A stretch of DNA of 64,000 bases from Pseudomonadota bacterium (GTDB taxonomy: Bacteria; Pseudomonadota; Gammaproteobacteria; Acidiferrobacterales; UBA6901). The translations under genes and the position numbers were made by a program. Below the pieces are notes generated by a model, which was not told the origin of the DNA, did not search any database, and saw nothing but the letters and a program-made list of their open reading frames with translations. The stretch covers positions 62,001 through 126,000 of the forward strand of contig JAJYEX010000008.1 in the NCBI GenBank assembly GCA_021785515.1. Direction: 5' to 3'. Positions 19,497-28,580 of this stretch are shown here, in pieces (the stretch's first letter is position 1; every line of letters starts with the position of its first letter).

Positions 19497-20033
19497 ATGA
19501 AAAACAGATCGATCATTCCGCTGCTGGTATTGTGTGCGGTTTCTCTCGCTGCATGCGGCGGTCACGAGGCGGTGAAGCCGAGCAGCAGTGCCGCCGCCGG
19601 CGGGCAGGGAAGTCAGCAGGGCGCCGAGACGTCGGGCGCCGGACAGGCAGGCGGTGCGCAGGGCAGTGCGCTGGGGGGGCAGCAGCAGGCCGCAACGGTT
19701 GTACAGCATACCGTGCACTTTGCCTTCAACAGCAGCCACATCGACGCGACCAATCGCGCTATCGTCGAAGCCAACGCCTCGTATATGAGTGCCAATCCGC
19801 AGGTTACCGTCACCCTGCAGGGAAATACGGACGAACGGGGAACGCAGGAGTACAATCTGGCCCTGGGTGAGCGCCGGGCCCAGGCGGTAAAGCGCATGAT
19901 GGTCGTGCTGGGCGTGGCCGGGAGCCGGATGACGACGATTTCCTTCGGCGCCGAGAGGCCGGTTGCCTTGGGGCATGACCGGGCGGCATGGCGTCTCAAC
20001 CGCCGTGTCGATTTTGCGTACAGCGGCAATTGA
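19497..20033 (+). CDS. pal: Peptidoglycan-associated lipoprotein Pal
   Basis: The protein is 178 residues from ATG 19497, after an AAGGAG ribosome-binding site. It has a lipoprotein signal with lipobox SLAAC (Cys19) and a low-complexity Gly/Ser/Gln linker. The OmpA-like domain carries GNTDERGTQEYNLALGERRA, the peptidoglycan-binding signature. It anchors the outer membrane to the wall. Confidence 0.96.
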   Translation: MKNRSIIPLLVLCAVSLAACGGHEAVKPSSSAAAGGQGSQQGAETSGAGQAGGAQGSALGGQQQAATVVQHTVHFAFNSSHIDATNRAIVEANASYMSANPQVTVTLQGNTDERGTQEYNLALGERRAQAVKRMMVVLGVAGSRMTTISFGAERPVALGHDRAAWRLNRRVDFAYSGN

Positions 20034-20884
20034 TGGGTTCCATGGGAATGCGCCGGACGGGGATTGGTGGCTGGGCGGCGGCGGTGCTGTTCGTAACCGC
20101 CGTGGCACCGACCGCGTTCGCGCAGGACAGTCTGCCGTATTCACGTTCAACGCCGGCTCCGGTGGTGAGCATTCCTCTGAATGGAGGAGGGATGCCGCCC
20201 CCGCAGTCCGGGTTGCGCAGCAGCGTTCTCAATCTTCTGCAACAAGTGGAGAATCTGCAGTCGCAGGTGCGCAAACTCCGGAATCAGGTCGAGATTCAGG
20301 CGCACGCGCTGCAGGTGATGCAGCAGGAGCAACGGAATCTCATTGGAGACCTGAACCGACGCGTCACTGCTCTCGAAACGCGTAGCCAGGCGAGCCCGGC
20401 GCCGGCTGCGGGCGGCGCCTCGACCGGTGCGAATACGAGCACCAGTAGCACCAGTACCAGTGCTGGTGCCAGTACCGCTACGGCGGCCCCGCCTGGCCCC
20501 GGTGAGCTGAAAGCCTACAACGGTGCCTTCGACCTCATCAGGGAAGGTTTCTATGACCGCGCGATCGCGGCCTTCCGCGCTTTCATCGTGAAGTACCCCA
20601 GCTCGTCCCTGGCTGGCAATGCGGAATACTGGATTGCCGAGGGACATTACGTCGTGGGTGACTACCGACGGGCCCTCAAGGAGTACAAGAAAGTGCTGGC
20701 CCTTTATCCGAACAATACCAAGGTGCCAGATGCGCTGCTGAAAGTCGGCTACACGGAATATGAGCTGAAATCCTATGACGCGGCACGCAAGACCCTGACT
20801 AGCGTCGTCAGCCGGTTCCCCAATACCACCGTAGCGACGCTCGCCACCACGCGCCTCGACGAGATGAAGAAGAAGGGCCACTGA
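20033..20884 (+). CDS. cpoB: Cell division coordinator CpoB (YbgF)
   Basis: The protein is 283 residues from ATG 20033, overlapping the pal stop. It has a signal peptide ending PTAFA, an N-terminal trimerising coiled coil (about 60-110), a Ser/Thr/Ala-rich linker and C-terminal TPR repeats (about 150-283). CpoB links Tol-Pal to PBP1B activity during division. It closes the tol-pal operon. Confidence 0.94.
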   Translation: MGSMGMRRTGIGGWAAAVLFVTAVAPTAFAQDSLPYSRSTPAPVVSIPLNGGGMPPPQSGLRSSVLNLLQQVENLQSQVRKLRNQVEIQAHALQVMQQEQRNLIGDLNRRVTALETRSQASPAPAAGGASTGANTSTSSTSTSAGASTATAAPPGPGELKAYNGAFDLIREGFYDRAIAAFRAFIVKYPSSSLAGNAEYWIAEGHYVVGDYRRALKEYKKVLALYPNNTKVPDALLKVGYTEYELKSYDAARKTLTSVVSRFPNTTVATLATTRLDEMKKKGH

Positions 20885-21006
20885 CCGCGGTGACCGGTGC
20901 ATTTTGTGTCCGGGGTGGAAGGGGTTAACATGACGTCATCTCTATCCCGCATCATGCCGGACGGCCGCAGGCCGTCGTGGCCGACAGGCCAGGACGTGGA
21001 CGTGTC

Positions 21007-21711
21007 ATGACAACCGCACTCAATCCCGAATACAGACGTTCGGAGCACGGGTCGGCAGCCCGCCCGAACACGGCGCGCCTGCGGATCAGTGAAATCTTTT
21101 ATTCGCTGCAGGGAGAGAGCCGTACCATCGGGTTTCCCACAGTTTTTATACGGCTTTCGGGTTGTCCGCTGCGCTGCGTGTACTGTGATACACCCTATGC
21201 CTTCGGGGGCGGAGCCTGGATGTCGCTGCCGGAAATCAGCGACGGGGTGGCCAGGCACCGGCCACATTACGTGACAGTGACCGGTGGTGAGCCGCTCGCA
21301 CAGCGTCCGACGCTCGCGCTGCTCACGCAGCTGTGCGATGCCGGATATGAAGTCTCGCTGGAGACCAGCGGTGCGCTGGACATTGCGGGGGTCGACCGGC
21401 GCGTCAGTGTGGTGATGGACATTAAGACTCCCGGTTCCGCCGAAGAGACCCGCAACATGTACGCAAACCTTGCGCACCTAGACGCCAAGGATCAGATCAA
21501 ATTCGTTATCTGCGACCGTGCGGACTACGAATGGAGTCGTGCCCGGCTCGAGGAGTTCGGGCTTGCCGGGCGCTGTGAGGTGCTTTTTTCCCCAGCATAC
21601 GGCACAGTGGTACCCGCGGATCTTGCTGACTGGATCCTGGCGGACCACTTGCCTGTGCGCATGCAGCTGCAGCTACACAAGCTCCTCTGGGGCAATACCC
21701 CGGGACGCTAG
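21007..21711 (+). CDS. queE: 7-carboxy-7-deazaguanine synthase QueE
   Basis: This 234-residue radical-SAM protein has the cluster motif at Cys53, Cys57 and Cys60 (CPLRCVYC), followed by DTPYAF. VTGGEPL is the SAM-binding GGE motif. It makes CDG from CPH4 in queuosine synthesis. It is directly followed by queC, one base after its stop. Confidence 0.95.
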   Translation: MTTALNPEYRRSEHGSAARPNTARLRISEIFYSLQGESRTIGFPTVFIRLSGCPLRCVYCDTPYAFGGGAWMSLPEISDGVARHRPHYVTVTGGEPLAQRPTLALLTQLCDAGYEVSLETSGALDIAGVDRRVSVVMDIKTPGSAEETRNMYANLAHLDAKDQIKFVICDRADYEWSRARLEEFGLAGRCEVLFSPAYGTVVPADLADWILADHLPVRMQLQLHKLLWGNTPGR

Positions 21712-21712
21712 A

Positions 21713-22387
21713 GTGGCGCAAGCCGTCGTATTGCTCTCTGGTGGACTCGATTCTGCGACATTGCTCGCGATTGCCCGGGATCGCGGTTTCTCCTGTTACG
21801 CTTTGAGCTTTGATTACGGGCAGCGCCACCGTATTGAGCTGGATGCCGCCCGACGGGTTGCGAACCAACTCGGCGCCTCCGAGCACCGTGTCGTGACCCT
21901 TGATATCGGCTGGATGGGTGCTTCCGCCCTGACGGACAGTACCATCGCTGTGCCGCGCGCACCGACCGCAGGTATTCCGGTAACCTACGTGCCAGCACGC
22001 AACACTATTTTTTTGGCGATCGCTCTAGGATGGGCCGAAGTGCTTGGGGCGCGCGATATCTTTATCGGCGTAAACGCACTCGATTATTCAGGTTATCCGG
22101 ATTGCCGGCCGGAGTTCATTGAGGCCTTCCAGCTGATGGCCGATCGGGCAACCCGTGAGGGTGTGGAAGGGCGTGGTTGCCGGATCAATGCTCCGCTGGT
22201 GGCGATGACGAAGGCTGAGATTATCCAAACCGGGCTGAGACTAGGTGTCGATTATGGTCTGACTCTATCGTGTTATGCGCCGGACGCTGCGGGACGCGCC
22301 TGCCAGGAATGCGATTCCTGCCGCTTACGGACTCAGGCGTTCGCTGCGGCCGGTGTTCCGGATCCGACTCTGTACCAGACTTCGTAA
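21713..22387 (+). CDS. queC: 7-cyano-7-deazaguanine synthase QueC
   Basis: The protein is 224 residues from GTG 21713. It has an N-terminal PP-loop ([12 protein letters not shown]) and C-terminal zinc cysteines ([10 protein letters not shown] plus an upstream Cys). It converts CDG to preQ0 using ATP and ammonia. It is adjacent to queE in the same pathway. Confidence 0.96.
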   Translation: MAQAVVLLSGGLDSATLLAIARDRGFSCYALSFDYGQRHRIELDAARRVANQLGASEHRVVTLDIGWMGASALTDSTIAVPRAPTAGIPVTYVPARNTIFLAIALGWAEVLGARDIFIGVNALDYSGYPDCRPEFIEAFQLMADRATREGVEGRGCRINAPLVAMTKAEIIQTGLRLGVDYGLTLSCYAPDAAGRACQECDSCRLRTQAFAAAGVPDPTLYQTS

Positions 22388-22611
22388 ATCTGGATTTAGG
22401 CTAACAGCGGCGCTGCCTTATTTGACAGACGCGCAATTGGTCCGGATAATTTCGTGCCTGCCGCTCCCCGTTGGAGATGGCGTGTCGTCTCCCCCAAACA
22501 GCTCCAGCCAGGGCACGCCAGGCCCTCCGGTCTGCTCTCTGTGCAGGGGCGGGGTCAGTTAGTTGATTAGGGCTAATGGAGCGGCTGGGACGCAGGTAGA
22601 CGAAGTCCGTG

Positions 22612-22687
22612 GGGCCGTTAGCTCAGTCGGTAGAGCAGCTGGCTTTTAACCAGTTGGTCGCAAGTTCGAATCTTGCACGGCCCACCA
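22612..22687 (+). tRNA. tRNA-Lys(UUU)
   Basis: This 76-nt cloverleaf has an acceptor stem GGGCCGT/ACGGCCC and an anticodon stem CTGG/CCAG around CTTTTAA, which gives anticodon TTT. The T arm is GTTCGAATC and CCA is encoded. Its 3' 45 bases are repeated exactly at 51061-51105, which shows it is the integration site of the island. Confidence 0.97.
22643..22687 (+). repeat. attL core (tRNA-Lys 3' half)
   Basis: These 45 bases start at the anticodon loop and end at CCA. They are identical to 51061-51105, and the matches stop at both ends (bases 22642/51060 and 22688/51106 differ). Confidence 0.93.
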
Positions 22688-22688
22688 G

Positions 22689-23747
22689 TTAATCAACAAC
22701 TTGCAGTTCCTTTGCATCCTGGCTCTTCGGGCACTGTGCCAAATTTGTGCCCGGGATCACGCCTGCGGGGTCGATCTTCTCGGCATACGGCGCCAGATGC
22801 TCGGCGGAGAGGTGCGCGTAGCGGCGTACCATCGACTCCGATTCCCAGCCCCCCAGTTCCTGCAGCACATCCCTGGGCGTGCCGGCCTGCGTGTGCCACG
22901 AGGCCCAAGTGTGGCGCAGGTCATGCCAGCGAAAGTCCGCGATGCCGGCACGCTTGAGCGCTTCCTTCCACGCCTTGGTGTTAACCTGCTTGATGGGTTT
23001 GCCCCGGTAGACGAACACGTGCTCCGGATGCTTTCCCGCTTGCCGTTGCAACACCAGTACGGCTTCGCTGTTGAGCGGTACCGCGATCGCCTTCCTCGCC
23101 TTCGCCTGATCGGGATGAATCCAGGCGATACGCCGCTTGAGATCCATTTGCGACCAGTGAAGGTCAGCGACATTTCGTTGTCGCAGCCCCGTGGCCAGAC
23201 TGAACCGCGCCATCGCTGAAAGATGCGCCGGCAACAGTGCCAGGAGTTTCTCGGCTTCTTCGCGCGTCAACCAGCGCACCCGCCGCTTGGGTTCCGACAG
23301 AAGACGCACCACCGGCGCGCGTTCGATCCACTCCCATTCCCGTTCGGCTTTGCGCAACAGTGCCCGCAATACCTGCAACAGCCGGTTCACCGTCGCGTTA
23401 CTGACGCCTTCGGTTTGTCTCGCCTCGATCAGCCGGTCGATCACATCGCGGTTGATGGAGGTAAGTTCCTTGCCGCGCAAGTGCTGATCCAGCCACCGGA
23501 AGTGCATCTTGTCGGCTTGGATCGAGGCTTTGTGCGCTTTCTCCTTCATCCAGCGCACCACCGCTTCTTCCCACTGCCGTCTCGGTCTCTCGCCTAGCCT
23601 CTGGACCTTCCAGAGTTCGGCTTTGAGGCGGTCGTGGAATTCCTGGGCCTGCTTTTTATCGGCAGTCCCAGTAGAGCGGCGTACTCGCTGTCCGGCAGGC
23701 GTGGTGAATCGGACCCACCAGACAGTTTGACGTCGGTATAGTGACAT
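22689..23747 (-). CDS. int: Tyrosine site-specific integrase
   Basis: This 352-residue protein has an N-terminal AP2-like arm-binding region and a SAM-like core-binding domain (about 58-145). The catalytic domain has Arg189 (TGLRQRN), His275-x-x-Arg278 (HDLRH), Trp301 and Tyr310 (VRRYAHLS), so the full catalytic set is present. It integrates at and excises from the tRNA-Lys att site that it abuts. Its start overlaps the excisionase-like frame. Confidence 0.95.
   Translation of the reverse strand: MSLYRRQTVWWVRFTTPAGQRVRRSTGTADKKQAQEFHDRLKAELWKVQRLGERPRRQWEEAVVRWMKEKAHKASIQADKMHFRWLDQHLRGKELTSINRDVIDRLIEARQTEGVSNATVNRLLQVLRALLRKAEREWEWIERAPVVRLLSEPKRRVRWLTREEAEKLLALLPAHLSAMARFSLATGLRQRNVADLHWSQMDLKRRIAWIHPDQAKARKAIAVPLNSEAVLVLQRQAGKHPEHVFVYRGKPIKQVNTKAWKEALKRAGIADFRWHDLRHTWASWHTQAGTPRDVLQELGGWESESMVRRYAHLSAEHLAPYAEKIDPAGVIPGTNLAQCPKSQDAKELQVVD
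22735..22751 (+). repeat. Left copy of a 17-bp repeat, candidate integrase arm site
   Basis: TGTGCCAAATTTGTGCC occurs here, 48 bp inside attL and within the 3' end of int. It occurs again at 50936-50952, inside attR, in the same orientation. Exact pairing at both element ends suggests an integrase arm-binding site. Confidence 0.6.
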
Positions 23748-23950
23748 AAGGAAACCTCCTTAGTGCCACTTGACGACGCTTGCCGAGGGCAAGCGTAGCG
23801 CGAGCGTAAAAAATCGACAAGATCGGATTTCAGAAAACACCAGCGCTTGCCGACTTTGACGCCCGGGACCTCGCCGCACTTTGTTTTGCGGCGCAAAGCC
23901 TCGGCGGACAGCTTGAGGAAGGCCGCCGCTTCGTGAAGATCCAGGGTCAT
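23594..23950 (-). CDS. Excisionase-like helix-turn-helix protein
   Basis: From ATG 23950 the protein is 118 residues; a GTG at 23962 is an alternative. It begins MTLDLHEAAAFLKLSAEALRRKTKCGEVPGVKVGKRWCFLKSDLVDFL, the MerR/excisionase-like winged-helix pattern of Xis and DNA-binding domain proteins. The frame overlaps the integrase start by 154 bp, and the true C-terminus could be functionally irrelevant. It probably controls excision and int expression. Confidence 0.7.
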   Translation of the reverse strand: MTLDLHEAAAFLKLSAEALRRKTKCGEVPGVKVGKRWCFLKSDLVDFLRSRYACPRQASSSGTKEVSLCHYTDVKLSGGSDSPRLPDSEYAALLGLPIKSRPRNSTTASKPNSGRSRG

Positions 23951-23987
23951 ATCGTCGATCACGCAAGGGTGAGCACATGCTGCATGA

Positions 23988-24323
23988 TCAAAGTCGTTGT
24001 CCGCGCGACGTCGCCAACGCAGCTGCCGCCACCAGCGCACCTCCGATCCACAGCAAATATAACCCCAGCGTCCCGGCAACATACTTGGTCCCGGCCAGCA
24101 AGAGCAGCGGACCGGGAATGCCGCATACCGCGATGACCGTCGAGAGCCGGCGACGCTTTTCCTGTCTCGCCCGCTTGATGCGGTAGCCACTCAGATTGAA
24201 ATGGCACTGCGTGCACCGATCGGAGCGCCGGTAGGTGAGATGACGACACTGGGGACAGCGGACGGCATCGGGATGATGGGGGTCCACCGGACTTGCGCCA
24301 AGCAGGGTGAGATCTCCACCCAC
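23988..24323 (-). CDS. Zinc-ribbon membrane protein
   Basis: The protein is about 111 residues and probably starts at GTG 24323. It has two CxxC pairs (CPQCRHL and CTQCHFNLSGY) forming a zinc ribbon, a basic segment, and two hydrophobic helices (about 63-80 and 84-104). It is just upstream of the excisionase-like gene in the same direction. No function is known to me, and the start codon is uncertain. Confidence 0.5.
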   Translation of the reverse strand: MGGDLTLLGASPVDPHHPDAVRCPQCRHLTYRRSDRCTQCHFNLSGYRIKRARQEKRRRLSTVIAVCGIPGPLLLLAGTKYVAGTLGLYLLWIGGALVAAAALATSRGQRL

Positions 24324-24510
24324 CTGGATGTTCCGGCTGCCGTGAATCTGTTGTCTTGGCGGGTTGTCTGCCTGCTTTCCGGATTCCGTATCGGTATCCG
24401 GATCTTGTTGCTGTTGTTACGCCTTGATCGAGTCACCGAGGCGCGAGAGTTCCTGATCGACCGTCCATGGTTCGTGAGGCACGCATATTCTCCTTGTTGA
24501 AATGGAATGT

Positions 24511-24948
24511 TTACGCCACGAGTTTCAAGAGACTCCGCATCTTGGCGGGACTTAAGTTTTCACCGGCGACTGCCGTCAGTAACTGGGATTTTTCATAGAG
24601 CAGCCCAATCAGTCTCGACTTGTGTTCGACTGACAGTCGTTTCTTGAGCCCTGATTCGAACTTTTCCACGGCTGCCACTACTCGGTCGAGCAGGGGTTGA
24701 TCCAGGCACTTGCGCGCTTCCGCCGCCACGATCATGGACCCTTCCCCCGTCAGCAGCCACACCGGATCGATCTGAAACGCCTGATAGAGTGCCTGAACCA
24801 GGACGACCGGAATCTCCCGCTCGCCGCGCTCGTAGTTCTGATAGGCCCGCAAGGACAATCCCACGCGTTGCGCCATCACGGTCTGCGATAGCCCGAAGTG
24901 CGATCGCACGATCCCGACGCGTTCATGGTAGGAGAATCTCTCAGTCAT
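24511..24948 (-). CDS. XRE-family (CI/Cro-like) repressor
   Basis: The protein is 145 residues from ATG 24948. Its helix-turn-helix is FGLSQTVMAQRVGLSLRAYQNYERGEREIP, and the C-terminal half is helical without a LexA-type serine protease motif. The start is fixed by the promoter, whose -10 lies at 24956-24961 and so places the transcript start at or next to the ATG. It probably represses the divergent promoter and controls island expression. Confidence 0.78.
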   Translation of the reverse strand: MTERFSYHERVGIVRSHFGLSQTVMAQRVGLSLRAYQNYERGEREIPVVLVQALYQAFQIDPVWLLTGEGSMIVAAEARKCLDQPLLDRVVAAVEKFESGLKKRLSVEHKSRLIGLLYEKSQLLTAVAGENLSPAKMRSLLKLVA

Positions 24949-24950
24949 GC

Positions 24951-24984
24951 TTGACAGCATACCCATACGTGCCTATGGTGTCAA
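24951..24984. promoter_or_regulatory. Overlapping divergent promoters with operator
   Basis: On the plus strand TTGACA (24951-24956), a 17-bp spacer and TATGGT (24974-24979) form one promoter. On the minus strand TTGACA (24984-24979), a 17-bp spacer and TATGCT (24961-24956) form another over the same DNA. Between them CCATACGTGCCTATGG (24963-24978) is a 5-bp-arm palindrome, a likely repressor operator. Confidence 0.75.
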
Positions 24985-25321
24985 CCACTCCCTCCTCTTG
25001 TCCCAATCCAGTGTTCGGGAACAACAGGGGGATGCCAGAGCATCGGGAACGCAACGGACAAGGAGCAGTCATGAGAAGTCACCGGCCGGTAGACATCACG
25101 AGTGGTCGGTCTCATCCGGCGGCACCGGGCACAAGCCTCCGGATGTCTGCGGTCCAGCGACTCGCGACGCACACCGGTGAAGAACACGATGTCCCGATGT
25201 GCGGGTTTAAAGCTGGGGCAGGGCGGCGCGGAGTTTTACAGGAAGTAGGACGCAGGGACGCAGTATTCATTCTTGGAAAGAATGTGCTATCGGCGCAGGA
25301 TGACCGATCGGCAGATTTCAA

Positions 25322-26163
25322 GTGAGCATCGCCGCCATGAACTGGGCCTGGGGGCTCCCCTTGAAGCCCTCCATCAAGTTCGTGCTCCTGGCGCTGGCCG
25401 ATGCCAGTGACGATAGCGGCTACTGCTGGCCCAGTATTTCTACGCTGGCGAAGAAGACCTGTCTCGATGCCCGCAGTGTGCAGCGGATCCTGAACCAGCT
25501 CAAGGCGCAAGGCTTCCTTCGCGTAGAACGCCGCCACCGTCCGGATGGTTCACCCACCAGCAATGGTTATCGACTGGCCTTGGACCCCCCTCCCGGCAAA
25601 ATGTCACCACCCCCTGGCATGCTGTCACCACCTCCCGGTACCGTGTCACCACCTGGTGACACCGGTGTCACCCTAATCGTAATAGAACCACCAAAAGAAC
25701 CTACACCACCACTACCACGGCGTCCGACAATGGAATCGACTGCGAACGATGCTGCAGCGAAGGTAGGAACCGAAAGAGCTGGTGGGGGTGAATTGATCTT
25801 CCCGAAAACACTTTCCGGCCGGGGAAGTCCGGCTCGCCAGGGAAAAGCTCGCCCCCACTGCCGTCATCCCTCGCGCAAGACATCCTGGATGAACTCGCCG
25901 GACGGCTTGCGACCCACACCATCCGCGGATCATCCCTGAGCTACCTGCGGGCGCTCATTGCGCGCGCACAAGGCGGCACGTTCACGCCGGAAGTTGGGGT
26001 ACGGGTAGCGCAGGCGCGGGAACGTCAACCAGCACCGGAGCCGCTGAAGCAACGCGACGCCCCGGTCAGGGCGCCGCCCTGTCCGGCCGATCCTGGCGAG
26101 CATCTGGCGCGCATACGCCAGGTGCTCTTGACCGACGGTAAGCGTCAACCGGGATCGCAATGA
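25322..26163 (+). pseudogene. Phage-type helix-turn-helix/replication protein gene, frameshifted
   Basis: The open part (25322-25939, GTG start or ATG 25337) begins with a winged-helix domain (AWGLPLKPSIKFVLLALADASDDSG, then STLAKKTCLDARSVQRILNQL). A Pro-rich linker with repeats of PPPG follows. The natural C-terminus continues in other frames: VRLAREKLAP, then SLAQDILDELAGRLATHTIRGS up to the TGA at 26161-26163. One extra G in a GGGG run near 25832 and one extra C in a CCCCC run near 25856 explain both shifts. It resembles replication-initiation or DnaT-like phage proteins. Confidence 0.7.
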
Positions 26164-26346
26164 CTCCATGTTGCCTATCGACATGCTCAGTCCTGTCAGG
26201 ACGCACGGCCACTGCAATGATTGCAGACATGCCCTCTGATATCGCGACGAAGGCAGAGTCCAATATTGATCTACACTCTTTGTCACGGACTACGCTGGAA
26301 GTAAGCTTTCGCACCGACCCGCGCACGAGGCGGAGCGTCACCTACT

Positions 26347-26622
26347 CTACGCGTTCTCCGTCGGCATATCCGCTCGCAAGCCTAGACGTGAGTTGTGTTC
26401 ATCGAGCAGTTGTCCTACCGACATTTCAAGTGCCTCGGCCAGCCGCGTCAGGTTGTCGAACCCAATATTAAGCTCGCCCCGTTCCACATGGCCGATATAA
26501 TTGCGGTGCAATCCAGCCAGTTCGGCGAGGACCTCCTGACTCCAGCTGCGACGCACGCGCTCTAGTCGGACGCGCAGTCCCAGGCGCCGGCGGCCAGTTG
26601 ATAAGGGTCGTTCCTTGTCCAT
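26347..26622 (-). CDS. XRE-family regulator
   Basis: The protein is 91 residues, with a helix-turn-helix (RSWSQEVLAELAGLHRNYIGHVERGELNIGFDNLTRLAEAL) filling the middle. Such single-domain regulators control phage or restriction genes. It is divergent from the similar regulator at 26796, with a 17-bp palindrome between them. Confidence 0.8.
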   Translation of the reverse strand: MDKERPLSTGRRRLGLRVRLERVRRSWSQEVLAELAGLHRNYIGHVERGELNIGFDNLTRLAEALEMSVGQLLDEHNSRLGLRADMPTENA

Positions 26623-26735
26623 GATGATGGGGCCTCCACAGTATCGGGTCGCTTCCGGGACGGGATTTAAATTCGGACCTTTGGCGCCCGGTCGTGCCAG
26701 TCGGCATTTGCGACATCCTGAAGAAGATAAATACG

Positions 26736-26752
26736 ATAGTATGCAATACTAT
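26736..26752. promoter_or_regulatory. Palindromic operator between two XRE genes
   Basis: ATAGTATGCAATACTAT is a perfect 7-bp-arm palindrome. It overlaps a possible plus-strand promoter (TTGCGA at 26708-26713, TACGAT at 26732-26737). It lies 44 bp upstream of the XRE gene at 26796, consistent with autoregulation. Confidence 0.6.
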
Positions 26753-26795
26753 AGTCTGTAGACGTCCAGTCACGCAAGGGTCAACTTATTGGCCC

Positions 26796-27029
26796 ATGTG
26801 CGCCCAGAAATCGCGCTCCGTGGCGGAGCGTTTTCCGGAAGTCTTGCGGGAGGTGAGAACCGAAAAGGGGCTATCCCAGGAAGCCCTGGCCGATCGCGCC
26901 GGTTTGCATCGTACCTACATTTCCCAGATTGAGCGGGGGTTGAAATCCCCGTCGCTCAAGTCACTCGCGCAGATCGCCAATGCTCTGGGGGTGCCGCTGT
27001 CGGGCCTGCTGAGACGCATGGAGACTTAG
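26796..27029 (+). CDS. Small XRE regulator (controller-protein-like)
   Basis: The protein is 77 residues from ATG 26796. Nearly the whole protein is a helix-turn-helix domain (FPEVLREVRTEKGLSQEALADRAGLHRTYISQIERG). The size and fold resemble C proteins that time restriction-modification expression. It could control the downstream DUF262-HEPN genes or the restriction operon, but this is inference. Confidence 0.8.
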   Translation: MCAQKSRSVAERFPEVLREVRTEKGLSQEALADRAGLHRTYISQIERGLKSPSLKSLAQIANALGVPLSGLLRRMET

Positions 27030-27471
27030 CGGCTTTTGCACAATTGCTACGCTCTGAAACCGGTCAGGTAGCCTATGCGTGCTGATCGGCCAAACCGGTA
27101 GATTGAGTTATGAGGAAGACAGGTCTGCAATATGTTGCAGACCAGCCGTTGAGCAGGACTCGTGGCTGTATGACTGCTTAGCGCAAATCGCAAGTCACCC
27201 AGTCGACCCTAAGCCGTCCTTCTCCACCAGAAAAGCAGACTTTCAACGTGGAAGCAGTGACGCTGAATCAGCAGGCCGAGCGTCTGCTCAGACGAACTGA
27301 TAAGGATCGGGCGTTGCTAGCTACGGCTCCATCCACTGGTGGTAACTGCACCAGACAGTGCACAGTTGGGCAGGCGATCCGCCCCGTAATACGGCTTACT
27401 GGGTAGAGTTGCTATAATGAGTACCTGTAGGTAAACATATCGGCGCCACATTAGACGGATCGAACAAGCCC
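27030..27471. other. Intergenic region ahead of the DUF262 gene
   Basis: No protein-like frame is seen in these 442 bp. It carries an extended -10 promoter (TGCTATAAT, with TATAAT at 27413-27418) 54 bp upstream of the DUF262 start codon. The -35 region is weak, as expected for extended -10 promoters. Confidence 0.55.
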
Positions 27472-28578
27472 ATGTCGACAGCCAAATCAACATCTAGCCT
27501 TGCTGACCTGCTTTTTCCAGGGACAAATGACCAGCAGGATTTTGCAGAGGGGATACTCAGCATTCCGCCGGAGCAGCGGAAACTCCACACAGAGACTTAT
27601 GATTTTTCTGTAGACACTATTGTGGAACGACTCGAGGTCGGTTCGATCTACATTCCTGAATTTCAGCGGCGATACGTTTGGAGTGATGCACAAGCCTCAC
27701 GCCTCGTGGAGTCACTTATCATTCAATGCCCTATCCCAGTTATTTATCTAAATCAGGAACCCGACGAGAGATTGTCAGTGATCGATGGCAACCAGAGGCT
27801 AACGTCGATCAGAAGATTTATTCGGAATGAATTCTCATTGAAGGGCCTAACCGCCTACCCGGAACTTGAAGGGAACAGGTATCACCAGTTGGACCCACGC
27901 TTTCAGCGCCATATTTCTAATCGAACCTTGCGCTGTATCGTCATCCTGAAGGATACGCATCCCCAGGTTAAGTTCGATGTCTTTGAGCGACTAAACACTG
28001 GGGCCGTTAAATTGACGCCGCAAGAACTTAGGCATGGCCTTTATTACGGCGATCTCATAAATCTTGCGACAAGAGTGGCGGCAGATACCAAGTTCGCAAC
28101 TTTGCTCGACATCAAGGAAGACAAGAGAATGAAGGCCGAGGAGTTGATCCTCCGATATTGGGCACTTTCTGAAAACTACTCACTGTATAGAAAGCCGCTG
28201 GCAAATTTTATCAACTCGTTTGCGGAGGCAATGAGGGAAATTTCTAAGGACAAAATGACTCGCCTTACCGAGTCATTCCGGAAGTCGTTAGATCACGTGG
28301 TGGGACTCTTTGGCGATATGGCATTCAAGATCTTTGATGAGCATGGCGTCGTCGAAAGCAAGTTCAACTCTGCGCTATACGATGCGGAGATGCTTGCGGT
28401 CTGGCAGCTTCTGGGCGACAAAAAGCTGAAAAAGATGGGAAAGAAGGAGGCCCAACTCGAATTGGTTAAACTGCTCAAATCCGACGAGGCATTTCGAAAG
28501 TCTATCAGCATAGCGACGAGCGACGAGAACCAGCTAAAAACCCGTGTCGACGCGATGAAAGCGTTGCTCGGGGTTTGA
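27472..28578 (+). CDS. DUF262-domain protein (GmrSD/ParB-like nuclease family)
   Basis: This 368-residue protein has the two DUF262 hallmarks: IPEFQRRYVW at 61-70 and VIDGNQRLTSI at about 103-113. FERLNTGAVKLTPQELRH follows. DUF262 is a ParB/Srx-like NTP-dependent domain found in type IV restriction enzymes (GmrS, BrxU) and other defence proteins. The usual C-terminal DUF1524 HNH nuclease is absent, so the downstream HEPN protein may be the effector. The next gene begins 3 bp after its stop. Confidence 0.85.
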   Translation: MSTAKSTSSLADLLFPGTNDQQDFAEGILSIPPEQRKLHTETYDFSVDTIVERLEVGSIYIPEFQRRYVWSDAQASRLVESLIIQCPIPVIYLNQEPDERLSVIDGNQRLTSIRRFIRNEFSLKGLTAYPELEGNRYHQLDPRFQRHISNRTLRCIVILKDTHPQVKFDVFERLNTGAVKLTPQELRHGLYYGDLINLATRVAADTKFATLLDIKEDKRMKAEELILRYWALSENYSLYRKPLANFINSFAEAMREISKDKMTRLTESFRKSLDHVVGLFGDMAFKIFDEHGVVESKFNSALYDAEMLAVWQLLGDKKLKKMGKKEAQLELVKLLKSDEAFRKSISIATSDENQLKTRVDAMKALLGV

Positions 28579-28580
28579 GC

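Noticed and set aside
25322-26163. Programmed ribosomal frameshifting in the replication-like gene
   Set aside because: Two shifts 24 bp apart at plain G and C runs, without a slippery heptamer or stimulatory structure, are better explained by indels or sequencing errors.
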